39,224 bases of DNA from UBA1794 sp964439955. Lineage in GTDB: Bacteria > Bacteroidota > Bacteroidia > Bacteroidales > Bacteroidaceae. The notes under the pieces are model-generated. The model saw only the letters and a list, made by a program, of their open reading frames with translations. It was not told where the DNA came from and made no database searches. Both the position numbers and the translations under genes were made by a program. Positions 32,934 to 39,224 of the stretch are shown here, piece by piece. Numbering within the stretch: the first letter of the stretch is position 1; each line of letters starts with the position of its first letter. The stretch lies in NCBI GenBank assembly GCA_964439955.1, contig CAYTPX010000017.1:1-39224 (forward strand). Direction: 5' to 3'.

Positions 32934-33686
32934 ATGAACATCACCTGCGCCATCATCGACGACGAACCACTCGCGCTCAACCTTCTGGAAAACTACGTCG
33001 GCAAAACCCCCTTCCTCGAACTGAAGGGGAAGTACACAAGTGCCGTACAAGCCGTCAGGAGCCTTCAGAAAAACGAGGTACAGCTACTCTTCCTCGACAT
33101 ACAGATGCCGGAACTCACGGGACTGGAGTTCTCACAAATCGTGAAAGAACAAACGAAAATCATCTTTACCACCGCATTCAGCCAATACGCGCTGGACGCT
33201 TACAAGGTAAACGCCATCGACTACCTGCTCAAGCCCTTCTCCTATGCCGACTTCCTGAAAGCCGCACAAAAGGCACTCCACTGGTTCGAACTCGTGGAAC
33301 AGGCCAGCATGGCAAGCGACAACACCCCGAAAACGGGGAACGCCCCCGCACCCCAAAACGGAATCGACAGCATCTTCGTGAAGAGCGAATACAAGCTCGT
33401 GCAAATCAAACTCGACGAAATCCTCTACATAGAAGGCCTGAAAGACTACTTGAAGATATACGTCGAGGGGGAATCCCACCCCATCCTCTCGCTCATGAGC
33501 ATGAAATCCATGGAAGAGCTGCTCCCCGCCGACCGGTTCATGCGTGTCCATCGCTCCTACATCGTGCAAGTCTCCAAGATACGCATAGTGGAACGCAACC
33601 GGATAGTCTTCGGGAAAAACCTCATACCCATCAGCGACAGCTACAAGGCGGCCTTCAACGAATACCTCCAGCACCGCACGTTCTGA
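32934..33686 (+). CDS. LytTR-family response regulator
   Basis: A 250-residue DNA-binding regulator. The receiver domain covers 1-120: acidic pocket IIDDEP (Asp9, Asp10), phosphorylated Asp55 in LFLDIQMPELTG, and the conserved Lys in YLLKPFSY. A linker rich in Pro/Asn precedes the LytTR DNA-binding domain (about 140-248: IFVKSEYKLVQIKLDEILYI, FMRVHRSYIVQVSKI, IPISDSYKAAF). Placed last in the efflux operon, it probably controls this operon or envelope genes; targets are unknown. Confidence 0.94.
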   Translation: MNITCAIIDDEPLALNLLENYVGKTPFLELKGKYTSAVQAVRSLQKNEVQLLFLDIQMPELTGLEFSQIVKEQTKIIFTTAFSQYALDAYKVNAIDYLLKPFSYADFLKAAQKALHWFELVEQASMASDNTPKTGNAPAPQNGIDSIFVKSEYKLVQIKLDEILYIEGLKDYLKIYVEGESHPILSLMSMKSMEELLPADRFMRVHRSYIVQVSKIRIVERNRIVFGKNLIPISDSYKAAFNEYLQHRTF

Positions 33687-33731
33687 CCGGGGACACCCGC
33701 CTCCAACCTCCCCCGCCCCGCCCAAAGAAAA

Positions 33732-33792
33732 AAGGCCGGGACTTTCCCCCCGGAAGTATTGCCATTTCCGGCAGGAAGTCCCGGCCCTTTTA
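33732..33792. terminator. Bidirectional terminator between regulator and phosphatase genes
   Basis: GGCCGGGACTTTCC (33734-33747) pairs with GGAAGTCCCGGCC (33774-33786) with one bulged T, and the loop contains a further GGAA/TTCC pairing. Runs of A before and T after give a T tract on both strands. It serves the convergent response-regulator and phosphatase genes. Confidence 0.75.
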
Positions 33793-33829
33793 ACCGCAAA
33801 AGGCAAAGGGAAAAAGGAAGAACCCGGGC

Positions 33830-34900
33830 TCACTCCTCATATTTGGCCAGCAGGATTTGCCGCAAATGCTTCAACTCCTTTGCCGAGATGCCCAACTTTT
33901 TCCGGACATAGTTCTCCACCCCGTTGTATTCGGAGAGGATATAGTCGTAGACGTCATCCATATTCTCAGCCCGCGACGTATAAAGCGCCGTAATGGCCTC
34001 CTGTATATTTTCCGGCATGGAATAGCCCGAATAATAGGCCACGGGGATATTAAAATAAGCATTGCTCAACTCATAGTCTTGCACGACCGTCTCGTGCCCT
34101 ACCCCCAAAGCATTCAGCAAAAGTGCCATGACCAACCCGGTGCGCATCTTGCCCGAGTTGCACTCGACCACTATGGGATAATTGCTTTCGTCGCCGAAAA
34201 GATCAAAAACACGGCGCAATTCCTTCGCCTTGTCCTCTAATATCCTCACATTTACTTGGAAGATCATGTGGCGCAACGAGTCCAATCCTATTCCATCCGT
34301 GCGTGCATGCTCCGCAAGTGCAGAGACTTCCTGGTTGATGATCGGGATACTAACGCGCTTGATGCCGTCCATCTTCCGGATAGGCTTCCGTATTTCCCCG
34401 GGAGAACGCAGGTCGATAATCGTCTTCACGCCCAACCCGCGCAAAATGCGCTCCCCTTCCTGCCCGATGCTGTCCAATGCATCGCTACGATACAGCATGC
34501 CCCACTTCACTTCCTTGCCGGAAGAAGTGATATAGCCGCCCACGTCGCGGAAATTCTGCGTCCCGGGCATGCAAACCCTACGGCTCGCTATCGTAATGGG
34601 GAACTCATCGTTGAAAACCATCGTGTAGTACTGGCGGCAAAGGCTTCCGCCCGTCCGCACCATCAGCACCTGTTCACTGATGCTGGTCGTGGCTATCGGC
34701 TTCTCAAGCGGGATATTGTTCGGGTCGCCCGAGGCATATACTTTCAGTTCGCCCGTCATCACCGGAAAAGTCTCCCATTTCAGGATGGCCGACTGCGGGC
34801 TTTCCTCGCAAGCGGCCAATATACTCGGTTTGTAAGAAGAACATCCCGCTAAAAGGCTCGCGGCCGCAACGGCCGGAACCAGCAAACGCATCCGAAACAT
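33830..34900 (-). CDS. Tyrosine-phosphatase-like lipoprotein with altered P-loop
   Basis: A 356-residue exported lipoprotein: MFRMRLLVPAVAAASLLAGC has a lipobox with Cys at 20 (ATG 34891 is an alternative start). An N-terminal beta-rich domain (about 25-110) precedes a Y_phosphatase3-type phosphatase domain: NFRDVGGYITSSGKEVKWGMLYRSDAL, IDLRSPGEI, and the loop VVECNSGKMRTGL, where family members have a form close to HCTAGKDRTG. Cys247 and Arg253 keep the C-x5-R spacing, but His is Glu and Asp is Met. It may have changed activity or be a binding protein. It is monocistronic, with its own promoter and a shared terminator. Confidence 0.8.
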   Translation of the reverse strand: MFRMRLLVPAVAAASLLAGCSSYKPSILAACEESPQSAILKWETFPVMTGELKVYASGDPNNIPLEKPIATTSISEQVLMVRTGGSLCRQYYTMVFNDEFPITIASRRVCMPGTQNFRDVGGYITSSGKEVKWGMLYRSDALDSIGQEGERILRGLGVKTIIDLRSPGEIRKPIRKMDGIKRVSIPIINQEVSALAEHARTDGIGLDSLRHMIFQVNVRILEDKAKELRRVFDLFGDESNYPIVVECNSGKMRTGLVMALLLNALGVGHETVVQDYELSNAYFNIPVAYYSGYSMPENIQEAITALYTSRAENMDDVYDYILSEYNGVENYVRKKLGISAKELKHLRQILLAKYEE

Positions 34901-34940
34901 AGGGTCAGGTATTTAATCGATAAGCCAGTATTATTGTGAG

Positions 34941-34948
34941 CAAATATA
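34941..34948 (-). promoter_or_regulatory. Promoter -7 box for the phosphatase-like gene
   Basis: The minus strand reads TATATTTG, matching TAnnTTTG, about 40 bases before the ATG at 34900. No -33 TTG is clear. Confidence 0.55.
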
Positions 34949-35006
34949 GCGAATGGATACCTCCCTGAAGCGGGCTTTGCGATATTTAATAGTCTGTATG
35001 AGTTGT

Positions 35007-35942
35007 TTAGGAGTGCTTCTTTTTCAAATTTTCAGCAAAGGAAATACCGACATAGTTTTCATGGCTCAGGCAAACGTCGCGGGCAAAATCCTGCGCATAG
35101 CCTACCAACCGGTCCCAAACCGCCTCGCCCGATGCCCGCAGAGACCGGCGGTTCAAGCCCAAATCCAAGATTCCGTAAAGAATCCCGGCGTTGAAACTGT
35201 CGCCCGCGCCGATGGTGCTGACCGGGCAGAGGGCATGAGCCGGATAATGCTTGCGGCACATCTTTCCGTTAAAAAGGCTGACACCGCCGGCCCCTTCCGT
35301 GCAAATGAAACAAGGGCATAGCTTTTTCACTTTTTTTTCATAAATCTCCTCTGGGGAGGACAGGCCGTAAATGTGCTCGAAGTCTAAATTTGAGCCCCGG
35401 ACCACGTCGGCCAAGCGCATATTCTCCTCGATTGCGGGCAAAAGTTGCGGCACTTCCGCCGTATGGGAGATACGGAAATTAGGATCATAATAGAGTATGG
35501 CACCGGATTTGCGCGCCTGCTGCAAGAAAGAGAGCACTTTAGGCCGGAGCATCGGATTGAGGGAATAATAAGCCCCGAACAACACTAAGTCGTCCTCCCC
35601 TATGAGCGGAAACGGGACCTGCAGACGTAAAGCCGGATAATTCTTATAAAAAAGGTAAGAAACCTCGTTGTCCTCGTCCAGGAAAGCAAGCGATATGGGC
35701 GACTTCCCTTCGGAGAAACGCCCCACATACTTCGTCCCGATTCCCTCTTTCTCCATGAAGCGCAATATCTTCCGCCCCACTTCGTCGTCGCCCGTCTCGC
35801 TGATAAAGCACGTTTCCACCCCCGCGCGGGCCAAGGAGACGATACCGTTGAAAGAAGAACCGCCGGGCACGGCCGCCACGGGCAAGTCGCCTTGGAAAAG
35901 TATGTCGAGGATCGTTTCCCCAATCCCGATTACTTTTCGCAT
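35007..35942 (-). CDS. PfkB-family sugar kinase
   Basis: A 311-residue cytoplasmic carbohydrate kinase of the ribokinase/fructokinase type. The N-terminal family region is IGIGETILDILFQGD with GGSSFNGIVSLARAG. The C-terminal signature STIGAGDSFNAGIL holds the catalytic Asp and the anion hole. The lid segment FISETGDDEVGRKIL is typical of fructokinase-like members. The ATG at 35942 overlaps the end of the SIS isomerase gene by 13 bases, so the two are cotranscribed and probably handle one sugar. The substrate cannot be fixed from sequence. Confidence 0.9.
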   Translation of the reverse strand: MRKVIGIGETILDILFQGDLPVAAVPGGSSFNGIVSLARAGVETCFISETGDDEVGRKILRFMEKEGIGTKYVGRFSEGKSPISLAFLDEDNEVSYLFYKNYPALRLQVPFPLIGEDDLVLFGAYYSLNPMLRPKVLSFLQQARKSGAILYYDPNFRISHTAEVPQLLPAIEENMRLADVVRGSNLDFEHIYGLSSPEEIYEKKVKKLCPCFICTEGAGGVSLFNGKMCRKHYPAHALCPVSTIGAGDSFNAGILYGILDLGLNRRSLRASGEAVWDRLVGYAQDFARDVCLSHENYVGISFAENLKKKHS

Positions 35943-36538
35943 AGCTCCCCCCGCGACTTCTTTCCCAAATAGCCTCCGTGGTGGCGCTTAGAATAATCCT
36001 CACGGGTAAATCCCGTACGCTTCATTGTTTCCACCACGAGTATATCCCCGATGACAGTCATCGCGGTAGTCGAGGCCGTAGGCGTGAGTCCCAAGGCACA
36101 CACCTCGTCCGGGTGGCCCGTACCCAAGCAGATGTCCGCCTTCCGCGCCAAGGGGCTGTCCGGGTCGCCCGTAATGACGATGTACTTCAGTTGCGGGTCC
36201 AAGTTGTGCGCCAAGTCGGTCAATTCCACAATCTCCCGCGTTTTCCCGGAATTCGAGATAAGCAACAGTAAATCGTTCTTCTGCAAAATGCCCAAGTCCC
36301 CGTGCTGCGCCTCGCTCGGATGCAGGAAAACGGCCGGGATGCCGGTGGAACAGAACGTGGTGGCTATGTTCTCGGCTATTTGCCCAGCCTTCCCCATGCC
36401 CGAAGTCACGAGCTTTCCTTTCTTCACATACACTTGCTCCACAATTAGGGCTACCGCTTTCTCAAAAGCCTCCGTCACCGGGATATTCAACACGGCCTCC
36501 GCTTCTCTCCGCAATATATCTTTGATAGAACCTATCAT
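35930..36538 (-). CDS. SIS-domain sugar-phosphate isomerase (KpsF/GutQ type, no CBS domains)
   Basis: A 202-residue protein from ATG 36538 (MIGSIKDILRREAEAV); a longer reading through the promoter is rejected. It carries the KpsF/GutQ SIS features: VTSGMGKAGQIAENIATTFCSTG, the HPSEAQHGDLG motif, LLISNSGKTREIVEL and GLTPTASTTAMTVIGD. Family members isomerise ribulose 5-phosphate to arabinose 5-phosphate for Kdo synthesis. Full-length KpsF (about 320 residues) has two C-terminal CBS domains; here the chain ends soon after the SIS domain. It overlaps a PfkB kinase gene, which suggests a small sugar-phosphate module. Kdo supply or a catabolic role are both possible. Confidence 0.85.
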   Translation of the reverse strand: MIGSIKDILRREAEAVLNIPVTEAFEKAVALIVEQVYVKKGKLVTSGMGKAGQIAENIATTFCSTGIPAVFLHPSEAQHGDLGILQKNDLLLLISNSGKTREIVELTDLAHNLDPQLKYIVITGDPDSPLARKADICLGTGHPDEVCALGLTPTASTTAMTVIGDILVVETMKRTGFTREDYSKRHHGGYLGKKSRGELCEK

Positions 36539-36595
36539 AACTAAAACAACAAACAAGGATAATATAATGCCGCCCCATAGGGCATACGCATAGTA

Positions 36596-36626
36596 CAAAT
36601 ATCCATGTTTTCGGCTTAAGTGCAAA
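36596..36626 (-). promoter_or_regulatory. Promoter for the SIS isomerase and PfkB genes
   Basis: On the minus strand TTTG (36626-36623), a 19-base spacer and GATATTTG (36603-36596) fit the -33/-7 pattern with one mismatch in the -7 box. The leader to ATG 36538 would be about 55 bases. It abuts the divergent M16 promoter. Confidence 0.5.
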
Positions 36627-36637
36627 GAGTTTTGTTG

Positions 36638-36645
36638 TATTTTTG
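36638..36645 (+). promoter_or_regulatory. Promoter -7 box for the M16 peptidase gene, next to the start codon
   Basis: TATTTTTG matches TAnnTTTG. The gene's ATG is at 36654, only 8 bases after the box, so the transcript would be leaderless or nearly so. No -33 TTG at the usual distance is seen. Confidence 0.5.
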
Positions 36646-36653
36646 CCTCCGAA

Positions 36654-37910
36654 ATGGCAAAAACCACGGAAAAGACAGAAGAATACGCGGCCTGCTCCCT
36701 ATCCAACGGCCTGCGTATCGTGCAATGCCCCTCGCCGTCGGATGTCACCTATTGCGGATACGTGATCGATGCCGGCACGCGCGACGAGCTTCCCCAAGAA
36801 CCGGGCATGGCCCACTTCGTAGAACACCTGCTTTTCAAGGGCACCGCCCGCCGGAAAGCCTGGCACATACTCAACCGAATGGAGCGCGTAGGGGGCGACT
36901 TAAACGCATTTACCAACAAAGAGGAGACCACCATTTACAGCACATTCCTTGCCCGCGACTTCCAAAGGGCCGCGGAATTGCTGACCGACATCGTGTTCCA
37001 CTCCACCTTCCCACAAGGGGAAATAGACAAAGAAACCGAGGTAATCGCCGACGAGATACAAAGCTACCTCGACAGCCCGGCCGAGCAAATCTACGACGAC
37101 TTCGAGGGAATCATCTTCCCCGGCCACCCGCTGGGGAGGAACATACTGGGCAATGCCGACACGCTCCGTACCTTCACCCCGCAACAAGCCCTCCGCTTCA
37201 CCCAAACCTACTACCGGCCGGAAAACGCCCTCTTCTTCCTGTACGGGAACATACCCCTCGGCAGGATACGCCGCACCTTGGAAAGGCTCACCGCCGACCT
37301 CCCCTTTCCCGCGACGCCTCCCGCCCCCAAGCAAGAGCGCAAGCCACCCCTCCTCTACATACCGCGCGAAGTAGACGCCAAGCGCGACACCCACCAGGCA
37401 CACGTGCTCATCGGCACGAAAGGATACCACGCCTTCGACAAAAAACGCACCGCCCTCTACCTTTTGAACAACCTTTTGGGCGGCCCGGGCATGAACAGCC
37501 GCCTCAACCTGGCGCTCCGCGAACGGAGAGGGCTGGTCTACGGCGTGGAATCAAGCCTCGTTTCCTACACCGACTCGGGGGTCTTCGCCATCTACTTCGG
37601 CTGCGACCCGGACGACGCCCCCCGCTGCTCCGGACTGGTGTTGCGCGAGCTGCGGCGGCTGCGCGAGAAAGCACTCACAGGCTCGCAACTCCACGCGCTC
37701 AAGAAGCAGACCATAGGGCAAATAGCCGTGGCCACCGACAGCAACGAAAGCATGGCCTTGGAACTGGGCAAGAACTTCCTCCACTACGGCCACTACGAAC
37801 CGTTCCAACGGCTCTACGCCCGCATCGAAGCCCTCACGCCCTCGCAACTCTTGGAGGCAGCCAACGAGGTCTTCGACGAGGCGAAGCTCTCGAAACTCAC
37901 CTTCCTTTAA
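36654..37910 (+). CDS. M16-family zinc peptidase
   Basis: A 418-residue metallopeptidase related to processing peptidases and PqqL/YmxG. The inverted zinc motif HFVEH is at 54-58 (His54, Glu57 and His58), followed by LLFKGTARR and the downstream acidic motif ETEVIADEI that supplies the third ligand. The C-terminal half is the inactive M16_C domain, with the family segment LLNNLLGGPGMNSRLNLALRERRGLVYGVESS. There is no signal peptide, so a cytoplasmic role in peptide breakdown is likely. The gene is divergent from the SIS isomerase gene and convergent with the Nudix gene. Confidence 0.92.
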   Translation: MAKTTEKTEEYAACSLSNGLRIVQCPSPSDVTYCGYVIDAGTRDELPQEPGMAHFVEHLLFKGTARRKAWHILNRMERVGGDLNAFTNKEETTIYSTFLARDFQRAAELLTDIVFHSTFPQGEIDKETEVIADEIQSYLDSPAEQIYDDFEGIIFPGHPLGRNILGNADTLRTFTPQQALRFTQTYYRPENALFFLYGNIPLGRIRRTLERLTADLPFPATPPAPKQERKPPLLYIPREVDAKRDTHQAHVLIGTKGYHAFDKKRTALYLLNNLLGGPGMNSRLNLALRERRGLVYGVESSLVSYTDSGVFAIYFGCDPDDAPRCSGLVLRELRRLREKALTGSQLHALKKQTIGQIAVATDSNESMALELGKNFLHYGHYEPFQRLYARIEALTPSQLLEAANEVFDEAKLSKLTFL

Positions 37911-37933
37911 GCAAAAAGACCCGCTGCAAAAGC

Positions 37934-37975
37934 AAAAAAGCCTTGGCACCCAGCTTGCAAAGCGCCAAGGCTTTT
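37934..37975. terminator. Bidirectional terminator between M16 and Nudix genes
   Basis: GCCTTGGC (37940-37947) pairs with GCCAAGGC (37964-37971). An A run before and TTTT after extend the stem and give T tails on both strands. It serves two convergent genes. Confidence 0.75.
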
Positions 37976-38000
37976 CTGGATTTACCCCAAGGGAAGCGGC

Positions 38001-39104
38001 TCAACGGAGTAGCGGTTCAAGCCGCGAAACAAACTCCGACTCGAAATTGGGCGTAAAGACGCCGCTCCCCAGCGCGGCACGTATCTCCCCGAGCGGCCAG
38101 AAACGGCCACCATCCAACTCCGCCGAGGGCGAAAGGGTACAGGCGGAAGCCGTGCGGTACACGTGCACCAGCTCCCGCTCGCGGGCGGATTCAAACACGT
38201 AGCGCGCCACAAACTCCGCATGGAAGCCCTCGATGCCCAACTCCTCACGCGCCTCGCGGCGCAAGGCCTGCTCCGGCGACTCGAAAAGGTCGATATGGCC
38301 GCCCACCGCCGTGTCCCATTTCCCGGGTTGTATATCCTTCCATGCCGGGCGGCGCTGCAAGTAGAGCGCCCCCGCCTCCGGGTCGAACACGTGAAGGTGC
38401 ACCACAGGGTGGAGCAACCGGCTGCCCCCGTGGCATTCGCCGCGGGTCAAGACCCCCATCGTGTTCCCCTCCTCGTCAACCCACGGGAGCAGTTCCCCCG
38501 CATTGTCCCGGGGCAGGCCGGTATCCGGCGCCGCCCCTTCCCCACCACCGCCATACGCCTCCCCCGCGGAGGCGAGGCGCAAAGCCTCCGTGCGCAAGAA
38601 GCGTTCCACGCCGCGCCGCACGGAAACCAAACCGAACGCCGCGGGGTCCAACTCCCCAACCGGCACAAACCGGCAGTCAGCCGCATCGTCGCCCGAAAGG
38701 AGAGCCCCTCCGTCCTTCACGGTGCAGAGGAAAAAGGAATCGCACGAGCGCACAAGGAAACCGGAGTAAAGATAATCGTCGGAAAGCGAAAACAAATAAC
38801 GGGCCGAGGCCACGCTGAGGTTCGTTTCCTCCCGCACTTCTCTCACGAGGGCAGCCTCCACCGGTTCCCCGGCATCCACAAAACCGCCGGGCAAGTCCAG
38901 CATCCCACGCGCCGGCTCGCAGGCACGGCGGCAAACCAGCAACCCGCCCCGACCGTCCACCACGAAAGCCACGACCGCCGCCGCGGCATTATAATAATAG
39001 GTGAAGCCGCAAGCGGCACACTGCTTCGACTTGAAATCGTGTACCCGGAAATGTCCCGACCCGCACCGCGGGCAGAAACGAAAAAGATGCAAAGGGTGTT
39101 CCAT
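38001..39104 (-). CDS. Double-Nudix fusion protein with N-terminal zinc ribbon
   Basis: A 367-residue protein made of two Nudix hydrolases. Part one (about 1-175) starts with a zinc ribbon (Cys11, Cys14, Cys29, Cys32), then YYNAAAAVVAF and a Nudix box at 74-96 (GFVDAGEPVEAALVREVREE; the usual Gly near its end is Asn95). Part two (about 195-367) resembles the YfcD/IPP-isomerase-like group: LPWVDEEGNTMGVLTRGECH, LHPVVHLHVF, LQRRPAWKDIQPGKWDTAVG, and a second Nudix box GHIDLFESPEQALRREAREELGI. A Gly/Ala-rich linker joins them. In other Bacteroidales I recall these as two separate genes. Substrates are unknown. It follows a tRNA terminator by about 25 bases and no promoter box is seen between. 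Confidence 0.85.
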   Translation of the reverse strand: MEHPLHLFRFCPRCGSGHFRVHDFKSKQCAACGFTYYYNAAAAVVAFVVDGRGGLLVCRRACEPARGMLDLPGGFVDAGEPVEAALVREVREETNLSVASARYLFSLSDDYLYSGFLVRSCDSFFLCTVKDGGALLSGDDAADCRFVPVGELDPAAFGLVSVRRGVERFLRTEALRLASAGEAYGGGGEGAAPDTGLPRDNAGELLPWVDEEGNTMGVLTRGECHGGSRLLHPVVHLHVFDPEAGALYLQRRPAWKDIQPGKWDTAVGGHIDLFESPEQALRREAREELGIEGFHAEFVARYVFESARERELVHVYRTASACTLSPSAELDGGRFWPLGEIRAALGSGVFTPNFESEFVSRLEPLLR

Positions 39105-39118
39105 TCGAATCTATTGAT

Positions 39119-39150
39119 ATAAAAAGAGACACCTCTTCATAGAAGAGATG
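39119..39150 (-). terminator. Terminator of the tRNA-Asn gene
   Basis: On the minus strand CATCTCTTC (39150-39142) pairs over nine bases (one G-U) with GAAGAGGTG (39138-39130) around a TAT loop, followed by TCTCTTTTT. It separates the tRNA from the Nudix gene. Confidence 0.75.
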
Positions 39151-39172
39151 CCGCAGCCTCTTGTTTTTTGTG

Positions 39173-39224
39173 CTCTCCCTCTTGGACTTGAACCAAGGAC
39201 CCTCTGATTAACAGTCAGATGCTC
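39173..39224 (-). tRNA. tRNA-Asn (anticodon GTT), 5' part beyond window
   Basis: Reading the minus strand from the edge: end of the D arm, then anticodon stem TCTGA/TCAGA with loop CTGTTAA (anticodon GTT), T arm CTTGG/CCAAG with loop TTCAAGT, acceptor 3' strand AGGGAGA and discriminator G. CCA is not encoded after it. The 5' acceptor strand and most of the D arm lie outside the window. Confidence 0.9.

Noticed and set aside
36620..38056. Plus-strand frame of 478 codons overlapping the M16 gene
   Set aside because: Product is Arg/Pro/His-rich low-complexity sequence; the M16 frame carries HFVEH and the family C-terminal domain.
39105..39172. tRNA-adjacent integration site beside tRNA-Asn
   Set aside because: The tRNA 3' end is followed at once by its terminator and a Nudix gene; no integrase or duplicated tRNA 3' end is present in the window.
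1..39224. Insertion sequences, prophage or CRISPR array
   Set aside because: No transposase, integrase or phage-like frame, and no regularly spaced repeats, were seen on either strand.

Overview
The window is chromosomal DNA from a member of the Bacteroidales. The evidence is promoter boxes of the Bacteroidetes type (TAnnTTTG) in front of most transcription units, few Shine-Dalgarno-like sites, a rimP-nusA-infB cluster beside sufBCDS, a membrane pyrophosphatase, LytS/LytTR regulation, and a large secreted arabinan/arabinoxylan-type glycosidase with a Bacteroidales-style C-terminal tail. The DNA is fairly GC-rich for the group. I cannot name the genus. No transposase, phage gene or CRISPR array is visible.

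Layout. 1-2287 (minus): a two-gene surface O-acetylation unit (SGNH-type esterase/transferase, then AlgI/DltB-type MBOAT), each gene broken by one lesion: a missing base in the first and an in-frame TAG in the second. 2288-2911: regulatory DNA and a remnant of a DUF4988-like surface protein. 2912-8248 (plus): a 1778-residue GH51 plus GH43 enzyme. 8389-11218 (minus): hppA (K+-dependent type membrane pyrophosphatase) and rnhB. 11653-13959 (plus): a CPA2 cation/proton antiporter. 14153-18840: rimP-nusA-infB, with a consensus promoter and a possible leader attenuator. 18942-23836: sufBCDS for Fe-S assembly. 24010-25629: an RluA-type pseudouridine synthase with a long N-terminal coiled-coil extension. 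25764-26879 (minus): a solitary CydB-like membrane protein. 27070-33686 (plus): a TolC / MacA / ABC ATPase / MacB-type permease efflux operon ending in a LytS-type kinase and a LytTR regulator. 33830-34900 (minus): a phosphatase-like lipoprotein with an altered P-loop. 35007-36538 (minus): a SIS-domain isomerase and a PfkB sugar kinase. 36654-37910 (plus): an M16 peptidase. 38001-39104 (minus): a protein with two fused Nudix domains. 39173-39224 (minus): the 3' part of tRNA-Asn(GTT).

Most of the window is housekeeping and envelope biology. The observations most worth a second look are the broken acetylation operon with a G9 tract, a dispersed family of small intergenic palindromes (at least six members), the CydB-like gene without cydA, the double-Nudix fusion, the altered phosphatase loop, and terminator-like hairpins in the rimP leader and between the efflux ATPase and permease genes. 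No single cluster here clearly forms a new biological system.
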